Shown: one piece after another, positions 1-8,867 of the stretch
Layout: the number at the start of each line of letters is the position of its first letter
Position numbering within the stretch: the stretch's first letter is position 1
Assembly (NCBI RefSeq): GCF_014203225.1
Contig: NZ_JACHIO010000014.1
Span: 124,001-188,000, forward strand
Direction of reading: 5' to 3'
Source: Granulicella mallensis
Lineage (GTDB): Bacteria; Acidobacteriota; Terriglobia; Terriglobales; Acidobacteriaceae
DNA length: 64,000 nt
Made by a program: the position numbers and the translations under genes
Notes under the pieces: generated by a model
The model's database searches: none
The model's input: the letters and a program-made list of their open reading frames with translations, nothing else
Told to the model about the DNA's origin: nothing

Positions 1-1065
1 CGGCAGTTGATGGAAGGGCTCACCCTCAGCGCCGACTATGCTGGCGCCAACGGCAAGTTCCTTCCCACCAGTATTGGAAGGGGAATCTATTCGAATCAGC
101 TCGATCCGCAGTATTACGCGCTCGGCAGCTTGCTGACGGCCTCAGCGAGTGCGGCAAATGTTGCGGCGGCGCAGAAGATTCTGCCATCGTTCAAGCTGCC
201 CTCCGCGAACTACTCTCCGAGTGCGTCGATCGGGCAGGCGTTGAGGCCCTTTGCTCAATACAACGGCTTCTCCGACATCTGGGGGAACGTTGGGACGTCG
301 ACCTACAATGCTCTCCAGATCCAATTGACGCAACAGCAGCGCTGGGGATTGAACTATGGCCTCGCATATACCTGGGCGAAGACGATGGATGATACCGGTA
401 CGAGCCGTTCTGCGTATGGCGTAAACGGTATCCCCGCGGGCTACGTTGAACGTTCTCCGAGCGCGAGCGTAGACATTCCCAACCGGATCTCCTTATACGC
501 TGTCTACAATGCTCCCTTTGGAAAGAGCGGGCCCTGGATCGAACGCCAACTGGTGAAGAACTGGACACTCTCGACCATCCTTCAGCACCAGGCGGGACTA
601 CCTCTCGCGATCACTGCGAGCGGCTGCAACATGCCGTTCGGAGGCACCTGCATGCCGAACCTGAATCCGGCACACACAGGTCCGATCCGCATCAACGGTG
701 GCTGGGGACGAAAGGGCCCTACGGCTTCGACGACTCAGTACATCGATCCCACGGCGTTTTCCGTGCCTGCAGCCTATACGCTCGGGAATGCCCCACGTAC
801 CTACGCCTATGGGCTGCGTGGCCCAGGAAACTATGACGAGTCACTCAGCTTACGGCGCGCTTTCGGGATCTGGGAACGCCTGAAGTTCACCTTCGAAGCG
901 AGCCTCTTCAATGTGGACAACCACGTCGACTACAGTTCACCGGGCGTATCCTTCTCGAGCGCGATTCCCAACAGTACCAGTGGGAGTTCGAATGCATTCG
1001 GCACCGTGACCGGACAGGCAAACAGCTCGCGGCGCGCCCAGTTCTCCGCCCGACTTGATTTTTAG
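1..1065 (+). CDS. TonB-dependent receptor, Oar-like (C-terminal part, cut by window edge)
   Basis: The reading frame is open from the left edge, so only the last ~354 residues of an outer-membrane receptor are present. The sequence has the alternating pattern of a 22-strand barrel, with phrases typical of acidobacterial Oar-like receptors: YNALQIQLTQQQRWGLNYGLAYTWAKTMDD-like text near residue 100 and a final strand ending in the aromatic F (RLDF). These receptors normally run 1000-1200 residues, with a carboxypeptidase-regulatory-like domain and plug at the N-terminus, so roughly two thirds lie outside the window. The fucosidase gene follows 75 bp downstream on the same strand, so uptake of fucose-containing glycans is a reasonable inference but is not shown by the sequence. 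Confidence 0.85.
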   Translation, partial: RQLMEGLTLSADYAGANGKFLPTSIGRGIYSNQLDPQYYALGSLLTASASAANVAAAQKILPSFKLPSANYSPSASIGQALRPFAQYNGFSDIWGNVGTSTYNALQIQLTQQQRWGLNYGLAYTWAKTMDDTGTSRSAYGVNGIPAGYVERSPSASVDIPNRISLYAVYNAPFGKSGPWIERQLVKNWTLSTILQHQAGLPLAITASGCNMPFGGTCMPNLNPAHTGPIRINGGWGRKGPTASTTQYIDPTAFSVPAAYTLGNAPRTYAYGLRGPGNYDESLSLRRAFGIWERLKFTFEASLFNVDNHVDYSSPGVSFSSAIPNSTSGSSNAFGTVTGQANSSRRAQFSARLDF

Positions 1066-1140
1066 TGCAGCTGACCGCACTGGGATCTACTGCATCCACG
1101 CAAACATCTCAACCCTTGAGCTTCAAACGTGAAAGGAATT

Positions 1141-2736
1141 ATGGCGGAGCAAGTTGTGAACGGGCTTACCCGGAGAGAGTTCATGATCAAAGGAACGGTC
1201 GCAGCATCGATGGCGGCCGCGATGGGGAACACTACTGTCTTCGCGCAGAAAGGAGCTCCCGCAGGCGCGCCAGATGCCTACGCCACCGCAAAACCGATGA
1301 TCGATGGCGCATTCAAGCCGACCTGGGAATCTCTGAGAGATCACTACGTCACCCCGGCATGGCTTAATGAAGCTAAGTTCGGCATTTTTATTCATTGGGG
1401 ACTGTATTCCATCCCGGCTCACATCAACGAGTGGTACATCCGTCACATGTACACAACCGACGTGGAATGGCATACGAAGCACTATGGTCCGCCTGACAAA
1501 TTCGGCTATAAGGACTTCATCCCATTTTTTACAGTCCCAAAGTATCAGCCAACAGAATGGGCTTCCTTATTCAAGCAGGCTGGAGCTCGATATGTCGTAC
1601 CGGTTGCGGAACATCATGACGGGTTCGCGATGTGGAACAGCGAGATCACTCCCTGGTGCGCCGGCAAGATGGGACCGAAGCGTGATCTTATCGGCGAGCT
1701 GGCCGGGGCCGTCAGGCAGCAGGGCATGATCTTCGGCGTCTCCAGCCATCGAATGGAACACCATGATTTTGCGTATCCGGCGGACGGCGTGCCAAACGAT
1801 CAGTTCGATCCGAAGTATGCAGGGTTTTATGGCCCACCGATCCCCGGAGACATGAATGAAGGGAATGCCTCCAGGGAGTTCCAGGAGGATTGGCTCGCAC
1901 GTGTGCAAGAGCTCGTCGACAAATACGAGCCGCAGATGATCTATTTCGATAATGGGGTCAATCCCCGCGAATATGACGACGTGAAGCTGCGCGCTGCCGC
2001 TTATTACTACAACCGCGCACTCCAGTGGAAGAAGCAGGCGACCCTGGCGACCAAAGATGTGGCCTATCTCTTCGGCAGCGTTCAGGATTTTGAGAAGGCT
2101 CAACGCGCTCCAAACTGGATCTATCCGGCAGCGGGCTGGCAATGCGACGACGCGCTCGGCAACACGTGGGGCTATACAGACGGAATGACGATCCGGCCTG
2201 CTGACAGCATTATTCGTGAGCTTATCGAAATGTCCAGTATGGGCGGCAATCTGCTGCTGAACATTTCACCGCAAGGTGACGGAAGCATTCCCGAACAGCA
2301 GCAACAGGTGCTGCGTAGCGTAGGCGAATGGTTACGTGTCCATGGAGAAGGAGTTTATGGAAGTCATCCGTGGAGGGTGATGGGCGAAGGCCCTTCTACA
2401 CCCGCAGAAGCACCGGGCAACTGGAAGGGTGGATCGACTGCTCAGGCAGGTCCGCGAATTCAAGCAAGGCGTCCCGCACCGCTCACGGAAGAAGACTTTC
2501 GCTTCACGACCAGTGGCGGGAATCTCTATGCCTTTGGTTTTAAACCACCTGCAGGGCGAGCGAAGATCAAAAGCCTGAGAGTCGGGCTCGCAAAAGTCGA
2601 TCAGGTGCAACTCATGGGAGATTCAACTCCTCTGCGTTTCGAGCAGACCGACACGGCTCTTGAGGTGCAGATACCAGCGCAAGCTCTTACGGTATTTCCG
2701 TACTGTCTCCGGGTTCGCGGGATGATGCCCTTGTAG
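1141..2736 (+). CDS. Alpha-L-fucosidase, GH29, Tat-exported
   Basis: The protein (531 aa) begins with a twin-arginine signal (TRREFMIKG, then an alanine-rich stretch ending near VFAQ), so it is probably exported folded. A GH29 catalytic domain follows: FGIFIHWGLYSIPA, the YVVPVAEHHDGFAMW region, and the nucleophile motif MIYFDNG, whose Asp is the expected nucleophile. MSSMGGNLLLNISPQGDG is also typical of the family. It should release L-fucose from glycans in the periplasm. A GTG at 1129 is in frame. The ATG at 1141 was chosen because AAAGGA lies just upstream of it and nothing like a ribosome binding site precedes 1129. The three following genes form a fucose-processing run on the same strand. 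Confidence 0.92.
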   Translation: MAEQVVNGLTRREFMIKGTVAASMAAAMGNTTVFAQKGAPAGAPDAYATAKPMIDGAFKPTWESLRDHYVTPAWLNEAKFGIFIHWGLYSIPAHINEWYIRHMYTTDVEWHTKHYGPPDKFGYKDFIPFFTVPKYQPTEWASLFKQAGARYVVPVAEHHDGFAMWNSEITPWCAGKMGPKRDLIGELAGAVRQQGMIFGVSSHRMEHHDFAYPADGVPNDQFDPKYAGFYGPPIPGDMNEGNASREFQEDWLARVQELVDKYEPQMIYFDNGVNPREYDDVKLRAAAYYYNRALQWKKQATLATKDVAYLFGSVQDFEKAQRAPNWIYPAAGWQCDDALGNTWGYTDGMTIRPADSIIRELIEMSSMGGNLLLNISPQGDGSIPEQQQQVLRSVGEWLRVHGEGVYGSHPWRVMGEGPSTPAEAPGNWKGGSTAQAGPRIQARRPAPLTEEDFRFTTSGGNLYAFGFKPPAGRAKIKSLRVGLAKVDQVQLMGDSTPLRFEQTDTALEVQIPAQALTVFPYCLRVRGMMPL

Positions 2737-2808
2737 CGAACTGCAGTCGTATCTTGACCGGCTCCCAAGCCGGGCGGCAACAAATTTCGTTTCATCCAGT
2801 GAAGGCCC

Positions 2809-3180
2809 ATGCAGAGATTCTGTTTCACGCTTAAGCTACGCTCCGACCCAAAACTCATTGCTGAGTACGTAGAGTTGCATCGCCATGGACGCCCGGAGAT
2901 TCATAAGAGCATTCGTGATGCCGGTATTCTCGATATGCAGATCTTCCTTACGGGAAACCAGTTGTTCATGATCATGGATACGACGGATGGATTCACGCCG
3001 GAGCGCAAAGCAAAGATGGATCGGGAAAATCCGGCAGTCATGGAGTGGGAACGTTTGATGAGCCGCTTCCAAGACGTCGATGAAGAAGGCGATCCAACGG
3101 CACGTTGGCTTCCTCTTACCAAGATCTATCAACTTGAACAGAACCAGGTTCACCCCTGGCCGATGGACAAAACAGGCTGA
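2809..3180 (+). CDS. L-rhamnose/L-fucose mutarotase (COG3254 family)
   Basis: This small protein (123 aa) of the L-rhamnose mutarotase family has the family hallmarks: an early aromatic start (RFCFTLKLRSDP), the conserved His in YVELHRHGRPEI, and the Trp-rich C-terminal region. The family interconverts anomers of 6-deoxy-hexoses. Its place directly after a fucosidase and before two sugar dehydrogenases suggests L-fucose as the substrate; that is inference from context. It is somewhat longer than the usual ~104 residues because of a C-terminal extension (QVHPWPMDKTG). GAAGG sits a few bases before the ATG. Confidence 0.82.
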   Translation: MQRFCFTLKLRSDPKLIAEYVELHRHGRPEIHKSIRDAGILDMQIFLTGNQLFMIMDTTDGFTPERKAKMDRENPAVMEWERLMSRFQDVDEEGDPTARWLPLTKIYQLEQNQVHPWPMDKTG

Positions 3181-3217
3181 TTTAGGTAAACGTTAACCCT
3201 AGAGGCAGGCAGTAACG

Positions 3218-4189
3218 ATGCGATATCGAGTTCTCGGAAATACCGGAGTTTCCCTCTCCTCCATCGGCTTTGGCGCGTCTCTCCTTGGCGATGTGTTTGG
3301 GCCTGTGTCTCGTTCGGGTGATGCGGTGTTGATCGGTGCGGCGATCGACAGGGGTATCAACTTCTTTGATGTCTCTCCTTACTATGGATCGGGCTTAGCA
3401 GAGGAGCGGCTCGGGATCGCCCTGGAACCGCACCGAAAGAATGTTGTGCTTGCAACCAAGTGTGGACGTCACGGCACAGACGACTTCGATTTTTCGGCAA
3501 AAGGGATAAGGTCGCAGGTAGAAGCATCCCTGCGACGCCTGCGGACCGATTCTGTTGATCTGTTGCAGGCGCATGACGTCGAATTTGGTGACGTTGAGCA
3601 GATTATCCATGAGACGCTACCCGCTCTTGCAGAGCTAAAACGTGAGGGGAAAGCGCGATTCATCGGGATCACTGGATACTGGCCTGGTCTGCTTGCACAA
3701 ATCGTGCAGAGCCATCCAGTGGATTCTGTCCTCAACTACTGCCACTGGAATCTGTTTGCAAACGATATGGATGCTCTTCTGACGCCGGCCACACAAGCAA
3801 AGGGTGTTGGTCTGATCAATGCGTCTCCTTTGCATATGGGACTGCTTGGTGGTGGCCCGATTCCAGAGTGGCATCCGGCTCCCGAGACGATCCGTGCGGT
3901 CGCGCGGTCTGTGGTGGCGGAGTGCAGAGGGAGAAGTATTGATCCAGCGACACTCGCAGTCTGGAAGTGTCTTCAACACCCTGTAAAAGCCAGCACGCTG
4001 GTTGGGATGGCGAATGCCGCAGAGGTAGCAAGCAGTTGCGCAGCCTTGGAATTACAACCAGAGAAAGATCTGCTCGCAGCGATCACAGAATCCATACGTC
4101 CTGTCCATAACGCTGCATGGCCACAGGGCAGGCCGCAAAACCAGGATCGCGCACTCGGTCACGACTCGCTCTCATTGGAGCCACGATGA
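3218..4189 (+). CDS. Aldo/keto reductase, probable L-fucose (D-threo-aldose) dehydrogenase
   Basis: The 323-aa protein has the aldo/keto reductase TIM-barrel pattern. The start is MRYRVLGNTGVSLSSIGFG. The catalytic Asp and Tyr lie in FFDVSPYYGSG, the catalytic Lys in LATKCGRHG and the His in LLQAHDVEF. The closest named types are L-fucose dehydrogenase/D-threo-aldose 1-dehydrogenase and L-galactose dehydrogenase, which oxidise the free sugar at C1 to the lactone with NAD(P). The neighbours (fucosidase, mutarotase, zinc dehydrogenase) fit a non-phosphorylating L-fucose route. The lactonase, dehydratase and aldolase of that route are not in the window. AGGCAGTAACG precedes the ATG. Confidence 0.82.
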   Translation: MRYRVLGNTGVSLSSIGFGASLLGDVFGPVSRSGDAVLIGAAIDRGINFFDVSPYYGSGLAEERLGIALEPHRKNVVLATKCGRHGTDDFDFSAKGIRSQVEASLRRLRTDSVDLLQAHDVEFGDVEQIIHETLPALAELKREGKARFIGITGYWPGLLAQIVQSHPVDSVLNYCHWNLFANDMDALLTPATQAKGVGLINASPLHMGLLGGGPIPEWHPAPETIRAVARSVVAECRGRSIDPATLAVWKCLQHPVKASTLVGMANAAEVASSCAALELQPEKDLLAAITESIRPVHNAAWPQGRPQNQDRALGHDSLSLEPR

Positions 4190-4226
4190 TTGAGCGGATC
4201 GGAACCTGCTGCAGAAAGGGTAAGCC

Positions 4227-5234
4227 ATGAGAGCGTTATCGCTACTCTCGCCAGGCAAATTATCGATCGTCGATGTTCCCGAGTTAACCGGGGAGGACGG
4301 CGTGTTGTTAAAGGTTGAGATGGTCGGCCTCTGCGGCTCGGATCTGAATAGCTATCGAGGCAACAATCCGATGGTCTCTTATCCGAGAATTCTCGGGCAT
4401 GAGATCGCTGGAACGGTGATGGAAGGAAGCTCTCTGTACGCGCCTGGCACAAGGGTCATGGTTTCTCCTTATACCCATTGCGGAACTTGCGCGGCCTGCA
4501 TTCGTGGACGGTTTAACGCTTGCCAGTGCAATGAGACCTTTGGCGTGCAACGGGATGGCGCACTTGTGGAATGGCTCCGTGTTCCCGAAGACAAACTGTA
4601 CGCCTCGTCGAAACTGTCCCTGCGAGAACTCTGCCTGGTGGAACCGCTTACGGTGGGCTTCCATGCTATAGCCCGAGGCCGTGTAACCGCACAAGATGTG
4701 GTGGCCGTTTATGGTTGCGGTGGCGTCGGACTAGGGGCGATTGCTGGAGCCGCCTTTCGTGGTGCACAGACGATTGCGATCGATCAGGATGAGGAAAAAC
4801 TTAATACGGCTCAGGCGGCGGGAGCCGCGCACATCCTCCATACGAAATACGATGACGTGACCGCGAGGTTGATGGAACTCACAAACGGCAAAGGTCCCGA
4901 TGTGATCATCGAGGCGATCGGGCTTCCGCAAACCTTTCGTGCTGCAGTAGAGCAAGTGGCCTTTACAGGCCGTGTCGTTTACATCGGCTATGCCAAACAG
5001 CCGGTGGACTACGAAACAAAACTATTCGTGCAGAAGGAGCTCGACATCCTCGGCTCCCGAAACGCTCTCCCGGAGAATTTTCGAGAGGTCATCGCGATGC
5101 TCGAATCGGGCATGTTTCCGGTCGCGCGCACTATCAGTGCCGTTGTTGGTATGGAGGAGGCACCTCTAAAGTTTGCCCATTGGGCGGCCCAACCCGAGAC
5201 TGTCACAAAAATCCTGGTCCGGGTCGCCGAATGA
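4227..5234 (+). CDS. Zinc-dependent medium-chain dehydrogenase (sugar/polyol type)
   Basis: The 335-aa medium-chain dehydrogenase has catalytic zinc ligands visible in GLCGSD (Cys) and GHEIAG (His-Glu), a structural zinc cluster of closely spaced Cys (CGTCAACIRGRFNAC), and a Rossmann motif around VAVYGCGGVGLGA. It resembles sorbitol, threonine and 2-keto-3-deoxy-sugar-acid dehydrogenases; the exact substrate cannot be read from sequence. As last gene of the fucose run it could oxidise 2-keto-3-deoxy-L-fuconate or another intermediate. AAAGGG lies 6 bp before the ATG. No terminator-like hairpin was found before the convergent ABC transporter gene. Confidence 0.82.
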   Translation: MRALSLLSPGKLSIVDVPELTGEDGVLLKVEMVGLCGSDLNSYRGNNPMVSYPRILGHEIAGTVMEGSSLYAPGTRVMVSPYTHCGTCAACIRGRFNACQCNETFGVQRDGALVEWLRVPEDKLYASSKLSLRELCLVEPLTVGFHAIARGRVTAQDVVAVYGCGGVGLGAIAGAAFRGAQTIAIDQDEEKLNTAQAAGAAHILHTKYDDVTARLMELTNGKGPDVIIEAIGLPQTFRAAVEQVAFTGRVVYIGYAKQPVDYETKLFVQKELDILGSRNALPENFREVIAMLESGMFPVARTISAVVGMEEAPLKFAHWAAQPETVTKILVRVAE

Positions 5235-5347
5235 TGGGAACACGGGGCATGCCTAAATGGTAGACCGGTGAACGGCTTCAACGTTCAGGAAGGGAGCTCG
5301 GGGTGAAAGAAGCTTGAATCTGCGAATTTGATGACACGCCCTGGCGT

Positions 5348-6682
5348 TTAGACAGCGGAGGGAGAATCCAGTTCGGTGGCGTCCTCTTCCGGCTCGGCGA
5401 GATAGAGGCGTTCTTCATCCGCGTCGTATTCGAAGAGGTGCGCGTAGCGGCCCCAGTCGATGAGCGTTTGAAATTGCTTCTCCGCTTCCTCATCCGAGAA
5501 GTGTTCATCCAGAATGTCCAACAGAAACTCTTTGCCGATACGCCCATCGCGCTTTTCTTCCAGCACTCGCAGGACGGTTGCGGTGAGAGGGACGCGGCTG
5601 AGGAGCTGTTCCTTGAAGATCTCGTGGCTGCGGTGAACGCCGGCGGTAGCGAACTCTTTTCCTGTGTCCGTGAGGATTACATCGCCTTCCGCAACGCTGG
5701 CAAAGCCGAGGAGAGCTGACGCATCGACGGCCGGCAACAGGTCGTCGATCTCCAACCGCAGGTCATTTGCGAGTTGCGGCAGGTCCTCGCGGCCACCGCG
5801 ATCGTGGATGATCTCCAGCAGGCCGCTGATGCCTCCCGAACGTGCATGCGGCAGCATGGGGAAGCGCTTCGTTGGCTTCGCGGTTGCCGCAGGGATCTCT
5901 TCTACCGCCGCTTCGGGGTTCGTCATCACGGTATATACGTGATCCACGAGCGCGCGAAAGCGAGGTCCGTTCTTATCTCTGGGACGCGGAATGTCGACTC
6001 GGACTTCTCCGCGAATACGCCCCGGATTCGTGCCGAGGATCACGATTCGATCGGCGAGAAGGATGGCCTCCTCGATGTTGTGCGTGACCAGCAGAATGCT
6101 CTTGGAGGGGAACGAGCCCTTCTCCCATAGATCGCTGATTTCACCGCGAAGGTTCTCTGCGGTGAGGACGTCGAGGGCGCTGAAGGGTTCATCCATCATC
6201 AGCACATCCGGCTTCATGACGAACGCCCGGGCGAATCCGACACGCTGGCGCATTCCACCCGAAAGCTCCTTCGGATACGCTCCTTCAAACCCTTCCAGAC
6301 CGACCATCTGCAGAGCGTGCATGGCTTCCTTCTCCGCGGTCTCTTTGGAGACTCCACGGGCAGTCAGCCCAAGCTCGGCATTTTCCTGGACGGTCAGCCA
6401 GGGGAGTAGCGCGAAGCTCTGAAAGACCATCGCGACGTCCGGGTTCGGTCCCCGCAGAAGCACACCGTGACGCGTCACGGTGCCGGTGCTCGGTTCAATG
6501 AGCCCCGCCAGGATGCGCAGTAGTGTGCTCTTGCCGGAGCCGCTGCGTCCGAGGAGTGCTACGACTTCACTGGGGGCAACGTTGAGCGAGACGGTCTCAA
6601 GAACTGTCTGCTCTCCACCTGCGGAGAGTGGGAATGTCTTCGAGACCTGTTCGGCCGTCAACAGGGTTGTGGCTTGTGCCAT
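5348..6682 (-). CDS. ABC transporter ATP-binding protein, NitT/TauT class with AAA-associated C-terminal domain
   Basis: Residues 1-260 form an ABC ATPase: Walker A GRSGSGKST, signature LSGGMRQR, Walker B VLMMDEPFSALD and the H-loop VTHNIEEA. It is of the SsuB/TauB/NrtD type. At 444 aa it is far longer than the usual ~260, because it carries an additional C-terminal domain of the AAA-associated type (from about residue 275, starting near FPMLPHARSGGISGLLE), found in a subset of nitrate/sulfonate-type ATPases and likely regulatory. GGAGA stands 6 bp before the ATG. It lies 13 bp after the permease gene, so the two are co-transcribed. No substrate-binding protein is adjacent, so the substrate is unknown. 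Confidence 0.9.
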   Translation of the reverse strand: MAQATTLLTAEQVSKTFPLSAGGEQTVLETVSLNVAPSEVVALLGRSGSGKSTLLRILAGLIEPSTGTVTRHGVLLRGPNPDVAMVFQSFALLPWLTVQENAELGLTARGVSKETAEKEAMHALQMVGLEGFEGAYPKELSGGMRQRVGFARAFVMKPDVLMMDEPFSALDVLTAENLRGEISDLWEKGSFPSKSILLVTHNIEEAILLADRIVILGTNPGRIRGEVRVDIPRPRDKNGPRFRALVDHVYTVMTNPEAAVEEIPAATAKPTKRFPMLPHARSGGISGLLEIIHDRGGREDLPQLANDLRLEIDDLLPAVDASALLGFASVAEGDVILTDTGKEFATAGVHRSHEIFKEQLLSRVPLTATVLRVLEEKRDGRIGKEFLLDILDEHFSDEEAEKQFQTLIDWGRYAHLFEYDADEERLYLAEPEEDATELDSPSAV

Positions 6683-6695
6683 GTTGCTTCTCCGA

Positions 6696-8444
6696 TCAAC
6701 TAAGTTGGAACCGCGTTTGCGCCAGACGATAGAGCGGCTTCCACAAAATACGATTCAAGGTGACGACGAACACGCTCATCAAGCTAACGCCGAGTACGAT
6801 GCGCGGCCAGTCGCCGACCGAGGTTGCGTCAGCGATGTAGGCGCCCAGGCCTGCGGCCCTCAGCGTTGTGTGTCCCCAGGAGACGATCTCGGCCACAATG
6901 CTCGCATTCCAGGCTCCGCCTGAAGCGGTGATGGCGCCCGTGACCCAGGAACCGAAGATGCTCGGGCCGATGAGGAACTTCCATTTGCGGAAGCCGCGAA
7001 GGCCGATGCTGGTGGCCATCTCGCGCAGATCGTTGGGGACGGACTGCGCTCCGCCAATGACATTGAACAGCAGATACCACTGTGCTCCAAGGGCCATCAA
7101 CAACATGCTGCCCCAGTTCAGGTGGATTCCCAACCGGATGAAGATGAGCGTCGCAAACGGAAAGAGGAAGTTCGCCGGGAAGGAAGCGCAGATCTGTACC
7201 AGCGGCTGAGACAGGCGCGCGAGCCTGGGATTGAAGCCGATGGCAACGCCGATGGGGGTCCAGATAAGGGTGCTCAAGACCAGCAGCGCCAGCACCCTGG
7301 CTCCGGTTGCCAGCCCGAGCAGAGCGGCGTGGCCGACCTCGGCCATGCCGACACTCGAAAGGATGAAGCGAACGGCGGCAATGATCATCCCCAGGGCCAG
7401 CAATGAAACTACAACGTTGAAGACTCTATCCGCAGTCTTCGACGGGCTCGTGTGCCCCGCGTGCGGCCTTACTCTCGTGAGGTTGGAGAACAGCCGGTCC
7501 AGCCTGATCAGAGACGGGCCCAGGATGCGTTCAAAGAGAGCGGGAAGGGATGCGGCACGCCAAAGGTCAACGACCCAGAAGCGGCGTTCTTCACCGGCGC
7601 TCAACTCCAGCTTGTAACGATCGGCAATCGTGACCAGCGGCTTCCAGAAGAACTGGTCGATCAGCAGGACCAGAATGATCATCGTCACAACAGCCCAGGC
7701 GACTGCGTGCAGGTCGCGAGCGGCAATGGCGGAGGCGACATACGAACCCAGCCCAGGGAGCGTGTATTGCCGGTTCAATACGCTGATCGATTCGCTGGCA
7801 GCGAGGAAGAACCATCCGCCGCCGAAGCTCATCATGCCGTTCCACACCAGGCCGATCACGGAAGAAGGCAGTTCCAGCCGCGTGAACCGCTCCCACTTGG
7901 AGAGGCCGTAGAGCGTTACCATCTCGTCCATCTCGGCCGGAACCGTGCGGAGGGACTGGTAGAACGAAAAGGCCATGTTCCAGGCCTGGCCTGTGAAGAT
8001 GGCAAAGATGGAGGCGGCTTCGAGGCCAAGCAGGCTGCCCCTGAACATCGCAATAAACAACGTCACTGTGACGGAGAGGAAGCCGAGCACCGGGACGGAC
8101 TGAAGGATATCCAGCAGCGGGATGAGGACCTTCTCCGCTCGCCGGCTTCGTGCGGCGGCATAGCCGTAGACGAAGGTGAAGAGGGTTGAGAATCCCAGTG
8201 CAATGAACATTCGCAACGTGGAGCGAGCAGCGTAATTCGGAAGATTGCGCGGGTCCAGGCTGATCGTTGGAATGACATCCGGCGGACTGAACTTGACGAG
8301 CGATTCAGCGCCTACGCGTGCGGCCACATACAGCAACACGAGTGTCCCGAGGCCCACCGCGATATCGGCGGCAGCGAAGGAGGGTTGCGAGTCCGATTCA
8401 GTCCGAAAGCCAAGACCGAACTGCGGTATACGGGAAAATTTCAC
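6696..8444 (-). CDS. ABC transporter permease, two fused permease domains
   Basis: This 582-aa membrane protein has two BPD-type permease modules in tandem. The first spans roughly residues 60-260, with an EAA-like loop around MVTLYGLSKWERFTRLELP. The second spans residues 350-575, with MATSIGLRGFRKWKFLIGPS as its loop. Typical NitT/TauT permeases are ~260 aa single modules that dimerise; here both halves are in one chain, a known arrangement in acidobacteria and a few other groups. Translation seems to start at GTG (8444), where the ribosome binding site is weak. The ATPase gene follows 13 bp downstream. The imported substrate (nitrate, sulfonate, taurine or bicarbonate-like) cannot be told. 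Confidence 0.88.
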   Translation of the reverse strand: MKFSRIPQFGLGFRTESDSQPSFAAADIAVGLGTLVLLYVAARVGAESLVKFSPPDVIPTISLDPRNLPNYAARSTLRMFIALGFSTLFTFVYGYAAARSRRAEKVLIPLLDILQSVPVLGFLSVTVTLFIAMFRGSLLGLEAASIFAIFTGQAWNMAFSFYQSLRTVPAEMDEMVTLYGLSKWERFTRLELPSSVIGLVWNGMMSFGGGWFFLAASESISVLNRQYTLPGLGSYVASAIAARDLHAVAWAVVTMIILVLLIDQFFWKPLVTIADRYKLELSAGEERRFWVVDLWRAASLPALFERILGPSLIRLDRLFSNLTRVRPHAGHTSPSKTADRVFNVVVSLLALGMIIAAVRFILSSVGMAEVGHAALLGLATGARVLALLVLSTLIWTPIGVAIGFNPRLARLSQPLVQICASFPANFLFPFATLIFIRLGIHLNWGSMLLMALGAQWYLLFNVIGGAQSVPNDLREMATSIGLRGFRKWKFLIGPSIFGSWVTGAITASGGAWNASIVAEIVSWGHTTLRAAGLGAYIADATSVGDWPRIVLGVSLMSVFVVTLNRILWKPLYRLAQTRFQLS

Positions 8445-8610
8445 GGCCCTGTTGACCTTCCTCTCCGAATTTGCTCGGTGCGTCGGAAAAGGATACCAAA
8501 GCCATGTTGCGTTCCCGCAAAACGTATCTCTATGTCAAAGACGCACGATTCAACTCTATTCGTTCCTAAGGAGGTCAGGATTTATGCACCCCTACCGTTT
8601 TGTTTACGTC

Positions 8611-8853
8611 CCCCCACAGAGACGTCATCCTGAGCGAAGCGTCCCGGTCTTTGGGACGCGGAGTCGAAGGACCCCGAAGGTTGCAATCCTGCGCATGCCC
8701 CTCGCACCTTTTCTACCCCATGCGCCTGAGCCTGGGCTTTCGTACTGGAAAGGTTCCAACATCATGGGCGAGATAAAGACTTTCGGGGTCCTTCGACTCC
8801 GCGCCTCGCAAAAAACGCGAGGCGCTCCGCTCAGGATGACGATCTTGTGGGGG
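8611..8853. repeat. Palindromic intergenic repeat, family A (GTCATCCTGAGC type), copy A1
   Basis: A long inverted repeat fills the space between two genes. Both arms read inward as CCCCCACA..CGTCATCCTGAGCG(A)AG, then an arm-specific hairpin, then GGAGTCGAAGGACCCCGAA. The left arm hairpin is GCGTCCC/GGGACGC; the right arm hairpin is GCGCCTCG/CGCGAGGCGC. The inner region of about 115 bp holds no gene. The repeat is entered from the left by a strong Shine-Dalgarno and ATG (see findings). Confidence 0.85.
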
Positions 8854-8867
8854 ATGAAAGCAAGTGG

